64,000 nucleotides of DNA from the NCBI GenBank assembly GCA_905234685.1, contig CAJOIR010000002.1:1-64000 (forward strand), written 5' to 3'. The stretch comes from Paludibacteraceae bacterium. Its GTDB lineage: Bacteria; Bacteroidota; Bacteroidia; Bacteroidales; Paludibacteraceae. Both the position numbers and the translations under genes were made by a program. This document shows, one piece after another, positions 61,286-64,000 of the stretch. The notes beneath the pieces are model-generated. The model saw nothing but the letters and a program-made list of their open reading frames with translations, was not told the DNA's origin and did no database searches. Position 1 is the stretch's first letter, and each line of letters starts with the position of its first letter.

Positions 61286-63655
61286 TTAGCGGAGATATTT
61301 CTTACCGCTCATGATGTATAAGCCTGTAGGGAGTTTGGTCAAGGTATCTGCACCTTTGCCTACAGGCATGCCCATGATGTTGTATATGGTGTCGTCTGTT
61401 GTGCCGGCGTGCAGGTCTTCTGTGCCTGTCTGCGTGTCAATACCAAGCAGGTAGCGGCAAGCGTTGTCTATCAACTGCGTGCCTGCTGTTGTCAGGTATT
61501 CGGTGCTATATTCGCTCACGCCTATCATAAGCATTGTCGCACCTATGCTGGTACCGTTCATGCTTGTGCCTGCCCTTGCCTCAACTATTGTCTGGCCTTC
61601 TGCAGTCAGTGGCACTGCCAGTTCCGTCACCTCTGAATCGTACCAACCGTTGATACATGTCACGGCATACTGCCCTGTCTTCGTGAACATCTGCATGATG
61701 CCGTTGTTAACCTCCAAGCCCTTGAATATAGGGTGCTGCTGAAGCGTGACTTTTATGCCTATATCGGTAGTGTTTTGCGAGTTGCCCCAGTTCCATACGG
61801 TATTCTTCAGCATGAAGGGTTTAAGCAGAAGTGTGGGCTTGCTTACAGCCTTCAGTTTGCCCAAACCTGCTGCAGCACTTGCCGGCACAGGGGATATGAC
61901 AACAAGGTCGTAGTCCGAGTAGTCATTTTCCGTCTCCGCACTCATTACCTCCACGTCGAACATAATGTCCGAATTGAGAGCAGCAAGAATAAGGTTGTCG
62001 CGACTGTCATCGGGTATTGTCACGTATGCCACTTTCATACCGCTGCCTGCAGGCTTGACTATGATGGTTATAGTCACCGACTTCGATGCAGCCTCACCTA
62101 TAGTGCTCACAGTCACCGTATAGTTACCAATCTCCTGAGGTGAGCCTTCCAACGTGAGAGTCCTCTTATCTGCGTCCTTGCCCGCTGTGATACCTTGCGG
62201 CAGAGCAGTGTATTCCACATCAGTGGCACTGCCTCCCCAGGTAAGCACTATGGTGGCGAGTTGTTCTCCCAGCCGCAGCGTCTGGCTTGACGAACCTTTA
62301 GTCAGAGTGAGTGTTGCAGGTTGCACCACCTCACCGCTGCCGTACTCATAGCAACCCATGTCGGGAGCATTGCCTGTGAACTGCAGACCCACATCCACAC
62401 CCGCATCTATCATCTTGCTTCCTTCTTTTAACCGCATGAATGCCACTACGGGCAGACTGCCGTCATCATTACGTTGTGATAATATAAGAGTGGTGTCAAG
62501 CGACAGGAAGTCATTGTTGCCCACGCTTATGCCAGATGTGTTCCAAGAGTTATGGTCTGTAGTAGTCTTGCACTTGAAGTAGTTGCTTGAACGGCTCTTG
62601 TAACTGATGCAGTTGCGGACGGTCAGCGTACCGTCCGTATTGCCCCAACCATAGTCTGTGCCATTGAGATATGCTGAGCAGTTATACACATACATAGTGC
62701 CTACGTTGTTGTTCTGGTCGAAACCTCTCACGGTGTTATCCACTGCCAGACAATGGTCGAAGGTGATGGGGTTCTTCGTGCTTCCTCCGCCCATCTTGAA
62801 CCCATTGCCGTTGCCAATGTTAGGATACTGCTCAAGAGTGACGGTGATAGTATTGTTGTAACGGTCAGTAACTGTCTTGCCTACAACCGAGTTGAACCAT
62901 GCTTTGTCAGTTTCATAGCGAGGATAGTCTTTCATGTTGTATGATGCAGGACCGTTCTTATAGCAGACACACTCGATAATCATGTTCTGCCCGCTGCTCA
63001 CTGTGCGCTGGAAGAAGTCCCAACCGTCATCGCTATTGTTCCATGAACGGCAGCCTATGTATGTGTTACCTGCTCCGCTATGCTGCTTGTCCGCGAAGCC
63101 GTCGGCATTGCCTCCATAGTTTATCTGACTGCCATTCATTGTCTGGTAGTCGAAATTATCGTGAGAATCAACGTTCTTGATTATGTTGTTGCCACCAGTC
63201 TTCATCTGGCATCCAGTATCTCCCGAACCATAGATGTCAAGGTTCTCAAACAAGCAGTATGACGCCTCGTTGTAGAGGTTGTTCTTACCCGAGTAACGAA
63301 GTGTAAGGTTTCGTATGTGTATGTATGTACAGGTGCTCTTCAGGCAGAGTCCTCTGCTGCCGTATGCTGTTGTGCGAAAGTCAAGTATCGCCTTTTCAGT
63401 GCCATAACCAGATATGACTATATACTTCTGACTTGTGCCGTTAAGTTTGTCAAGAGTTGTAGTAGCAAGGTTATACTGTCCCCCAAGCAGATACAACGTG
63501 TCGCCTGCATTCTTCAGTTTCTTCAGACCAGCCGAAAAAGAACTTGGTTTTGACAAACTGCTACCATCCGCATTACCATCAGGCGAGCAGTAATATGTTG
63601 CAGAATAAGCGTATATACTGCACAATATGAGAGCCAGAAGAGATATCCTTTTCAT
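61286..63655 (-). CDS. PL9-family pectate-lyase-like beta-helix protein with Ig-like domain and T9SS-type tail
   Basis: 789 aa from ATG 63653-63655; an upstream in-frame ATG at 63688 would spoil the signal peptide. Signal peptide 1-18. Right-handed beta-helix about 20-450. It matches PL9 Pel9A closely: NADGFADK gives Ca ligand Asp185, NSDDGWD gives Asp209, Asp210 and Asp213 with the same spacing as Pel9A Asp209/233/234/237, and the catalytic base Lys287 lies in GNGFKMGG. A putative Ig domain (about 455-545), a flavodoxin-like domain (about 550-700) and a T9SS-type C-terminus ending GLYIMSGKKYLR follow. Expected to cleave pectate or rhamnogalacturonan by beta-elimination. Convergent with msbA, with a 29-base gap and no terminator seen. 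Confidence 0.88.
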   Translation of the reverse strand: MKRISLLALILCSIYAYSATYYCSPDGNADGSSLSKPSSFSAGLKKLKNAGDTLYLLGGQYNLATTTLDKLNGTSQKYIVISGYGTEKAILDFRTTAYGSRGLCLKSTCTYIHIRNLTLRYSGKNNLYNEASYCLFENLDIYGSGDTGCQMKTGGNNIIKNVDSHDNFDYQTMNGSQINYGGNADGFADKQHSGAGNTYIGCRSWNNSDDGWDFFQRTVSSGQNMIIECVCYKNGPASYNMKDYPRYETDKAWFNSVVGKTVTDRYNNTITVTLEQYPNIGNGNGFKMGGGSTKNPITFDHCLAVDNTVRGFDQNNNVGTMYVYNCSAYLNGTDYGWGNTDGTLTVRNCISYKSRSSNYFKCKTTTDHNSWNTSGISVGNNDFLSLDTTLILSQRNDDGSLPVVAFMRLKEGSKMIDAGVDVGLQFTGNAPDMGCYEYGSGEVVQPATLTLTKGSSSQTLRLGEQLATIVLTWGGSATDVEYTALPQGITAGKDADKRTLTLEGSPQEIGNYTVTVSTIGEAASKSVTITIIVKPAGSGMKVAYVTIPDDSRDNLILAALNSDIMFDVEVMSAETENDYSDYDLVVISPVPASAAAGLGKLKAVSKPTLLLKPFMLKNTVWNWGNSQNTTDIGIKVTLQQHPIFKGLEVNNGIMQMFTKTGQYAVTCINGWYDSEVTELAVPLTAEGQTIVEARAGTSMNGTSIGATMLMIGVSEYSTEYLTTAGTQLIDNACRYLLGIDTQTGTEDLHAGTTDDTIYNIMGMPVGKGADTLTKLPTGLYIMSGKKYLR

Positions 63656-63676
63656 AAGCATATAATTTATCAAGTG

Positions 63677-63684
63677 CAAAAATA
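63677..63684 (-). promoter_or_regulatory. Promoter -7 element of the PL9 gene
   Basis: On the minus strand TATTTTTG at 63677-63684, 22 bases before the ATG. No good -33 element at 19-20 bases. Confidence 0.5.
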
Positions 63685-63741
63685 CCATGATGAAATCAAG
63701 CTAATGTGCACATTCTGACGAAAAGAGTGTATGGAGGAATA

Positions 63742-64000
63742 TCAGTTCTGCAGATAGTTCCTGGGTCTGTAAAAACGGAGAAGAACGAGAATGCTGATTC
63801 TATATACACCTAAAATGAAAAAAGGAATCAGTTTAAAAGGAGAGAAAAAGAATAGCAATACTGGTGTAACAACCAGATAATACAATACTCTAAACAAGGT
63901 CTTACTATCCTCATCGGGCAGGATACGCTTCATAAAAGCAAAACGATATGAAGGCATTGAGAAGCGCTCAAGCATATTGATACAAGGAAAACTCAAGAAC
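63742..64000 (-). CDS. C-terminal end of an unknown membrane protein (5' end outside window)
   Basis: The frame is open from the window edge to a stop at 63742, 85 codons. It contains a charged stretch (SYRFAFMKRILPDEDSK), then two hydrophobic segments (VLYYLVVTPVLLFFF and LIPFFILGVYRISILVLL) and a basic end. The composition fits a real membrane-protein tail. The family cannot be told from this fragment. Confidence 0.6.
   Translation of the reverse strand, partial: FLSFPCINMLERFSMPSYRFAFMKRILPDEDSKTLFRVLYYLVVTPVLLFFFSPFKLIPFFILGVYRISILVLLRFYRPRNYLQN

Overview
The window comes from a Bacteroidales bacterium (phylum Bacteroidota). A Prevotellaceae-like genus is my best guess, but I cannot fix the genus. 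The evidence is a SusC/SusD pair, many secreted proteins with type IX secretion (T9SS) C-terminal signals, a CarA-free housekeeping set in typical Bacteroidales form (PpiD-like foldase, CorC/GldE-like protein, SppA-LpxK-MsbA), and promoters of the Bacteroidota type: TTG/TTTG, 19-20 bases, then TAnnTTTG. Thirteen promoters with both elements and four with only the -7 element can be read. There are no insertion sequences, prophages, CRISPR arrays or rRNA genes, and one tRNA gene, tRNA-Val(UAC).

Region 1 to 29200 looks like one functional island organised around a divergent promoter pair at about 23.6-23.75 kb, with a perfect 19-bp palindrome between the promoters. To the left, everything is on the minus strand. 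First come a BadF-type amino-sugar kinase and MurQ etherase. Next is a SusC-SusD locus with two further lipoproteins and a GHL10 (DigH/YngK-like) glycosidase. Then come a 1613-aa secreted mosaic protein and a phosphodiester glycosidase - Amidase_3 - esterase operon that runs off the window. To the right, on the plus strand, are a NagB-like/PIG-L fusion whose NagB active site is degraded, a two-domain glycosyltransferase, a short lipoate-ligase-like protein and a SpoIID/LytB protein with no signal peptide. The combination suggests capture, stripping and catabolism of peptidoglycan or a similar amino-sugar polymer. That is inference from family membership, not shown directly.

Region 29.4 to 43.5 kb is mostly core genome. 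It holds an orphan BtuC/FecC permease behind an unknown exported protein, infC-rpmI-rplT, a lipoprotein with three OB-fold-like domains, a small outer-membrane protein, a CorC/GldE-type protein and a PpiD-like foldase. A second phosphodiester glycosidase overlaps an AmpG-like permease, followed by PssA.

Region 43.6 to 51.5 kb is a three-gene surface operon: an IgGFc-binding-like protein, an OmpA protein with a coiled coil, and a second IgGFc-binding-like protein. Region 51.5 to 64 kb holds a PAP2 phosphatase that overlaps the cstA gene tail to tail, tRNA-Val, then engB, a BtuF-like lipoprotein, a Usp-like protein, sppA, lpxK and msbA. It ends with a PL9 pectate-lyase-like protein and the 3' end of an unknown membrane protein.
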